A stretch of DNA of 64,000 nt from Chitinophagaceae bacterium. Its GTDB lineage: Bacteria; Bacteroidota; Bacteroidia; Chitinophagales; Chitinophagaceae. Each line of letters opens with the position of its first letter. Positions within the stretch are counted from its first letter, which is position 1. The stretch covers positions 1 to 64,000 of the forward strand of contig JAOAGO010000005.1 of the NCBI GenBank assembly GCA_026415715.1, written 5' to 3'. Under the pieces are notes generated by a model, which was not told the DNA's origin, made no database searches, and worked only from the letters and a program-made list of their open reading frames with translations. The translations under genes were made by a program, and so were the position numbers. Positions 63,556 to 64,000 of this stretch are shown piece after piece.

Positions 63556-64000
63556 ATGAAGAAAAACATTGCCTTGGTAACCGGAGGGTATTCCGACGAA
63601 GCCGTGATTTCATATAAAAGTGCAGAAACCATTTATCGTCATATAGACAGAGACCGCTATAACGTTTACTATATTGATATCTGTCATAAGGGTTGGTTTT
63701 ATAAAAAAAATGAAGAGGAATATTTTCCGGTAAATAAAAATGATTTTTCGGTAACCGTCGGAAAAGATAAAATTGTATTTGACGGTGTTTTTATCGGTAT
63801 GCACGGTACGCCGGGAGAAGACGGTAAACTACAGGGATATTTTGACATGCTCAATATACCTTATACCGGATGTGGCGCTGCTGTTTCTGCGCTCACTTTT
63901 AATAAACGCTACGCCGTTTGTGTGGCGGGTCAATCCGGTATTCCGGTGGCGGCATCCGTTCTTCTGCGGCGGGATAATGTGGCAGAAAAGCGGGAGTTAT
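63556..64000 (+). CDS. ddl: D-alanine--D-alanine ligase, 5' part (cut by window end)
   Basis: Missing from the ORF track because no stop falls in the window. The 148 visible codons begin MKKNIALVTGGYSDEAVISYKSAETI and contain FIGMHGTPGEDGKLQGYFDMLNIPYTGCG, the conserved N-terminal substrate-binding region of Ddl (compare HGTxGEDG), then SALTFNKRYA. Ddl joins two D-alanines for peptidoglycan. The ATP-grasp domain must lie past the window edge. It has its own promoter. Confidence 0.93.
   Translation, partial: MKKNIALVTGGYSDEAVISYKSAETIYRHIDRDRYNVYYIDICHKGWFYKKNEEEYFPVNKNDFSVTVGKDKIVFDGVFIGMHGTPGEDGKLQGYFDMLNIPYTGCGAAVSALTFNKRYAVCVAGQSGIPVAASVLLRRDNVAEKREL

Overview
The window looks like a chromosomal segment of a member of the Bacteroidota, probably a chitinophagal or sphingobacterial-type lineage; I cannot name a species. 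The grounds are family content (TamL, the DUF5103 type IX secretion plug protein, a C-terminal type IX sorting domain, DUF4293, DUF6427-like and DUF4350 proteins, a short archaeal-type ProRS) and promoter style: many genes carry a TAnnTTTG box, the Bacteroidota -7 element, and most lack a clear Shine-Dalgarno sequence. Gene density is high. I see no prophage, transposase, integrase or CRISPR array.

Layout. 0-6 kb: an S66 peptidase, a thioredoxin-TPR protein, two tandem alpha/beta hydrolases and the Kup potassium transporter. 6-12 kb: an exported aromatic-rich protein, a DUF6427-like membrane protein, PurQ, and a free DsbD-alpha-like protein followed by DsbD. 12-19.7 kb: a palindromic element, an ECF sigma factor, UvrA, DUF4293, GlyA, a sugar nucleotidyltransferase and a nitronate monooxygenase-like flavoprotein. 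19.8-25.7 kb: an ABC exporter pair, a COG2509 flavoprotein and a split 5'-nucleotidase. 25.7-31.5 kb: DnaA behind two dyads, tRNA-Ser(GCU), a FadL-like barrel, a tyrosine-rich lipoprotein and ProRS.

31.5-39.5 kb: two DUF5362-like membrane proteins, then RDD / SpoIIM / DUF4129 / DUF4350 / MoxR / DUF58, a conserved but poorly characterised membrane module, followed by TruB. 39.5-46 kb is envelope-centred: TamL, an RNA methyltransferase, a LolC/E-like permease, the type IX plug protein, SRP RNA and a small transaldolase. 46.3-50.6 kb: one giant secreted protein with 14 FG-GAP repeats and a type IX sorting domain. 50.7-55.3 kb: NADP-isocitrate dehydrogenase, a frameshifted Crp/Fnr regulator, a ZIP transporter with its DtxR-family repressor, and a lipoprotein. 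55.4-64 kb: a glucan phosphorylase-like protein lacking the PLP lysine, a long-form IspH, a GH13 lipoprotein, a DegP protease, an acyl-CoA reductase, a ferredoxin, a possible structured RNA and the start of Ddl.

Functional links: DsbD-alpha plus DsbD form an envelope thiol-reduction unit; TamL, the plug protein and the FG-GAP protein belong to outer-membrane biogenesis and type IX secretion; DtxR plus ZIP form a metal-homeostasis operon with candidate operators over its promoter; the phosphorylase-like protein and GH13 lipoprotein suggest alpha-glucan metabolism. Most of the window is housekeeping. The least explained items are the SpoIIM/MoxR module, the Cys-less DsbD alpha domain, the Lys-less GT35 protein, the dyads before dnaA and the structured region before ddl.
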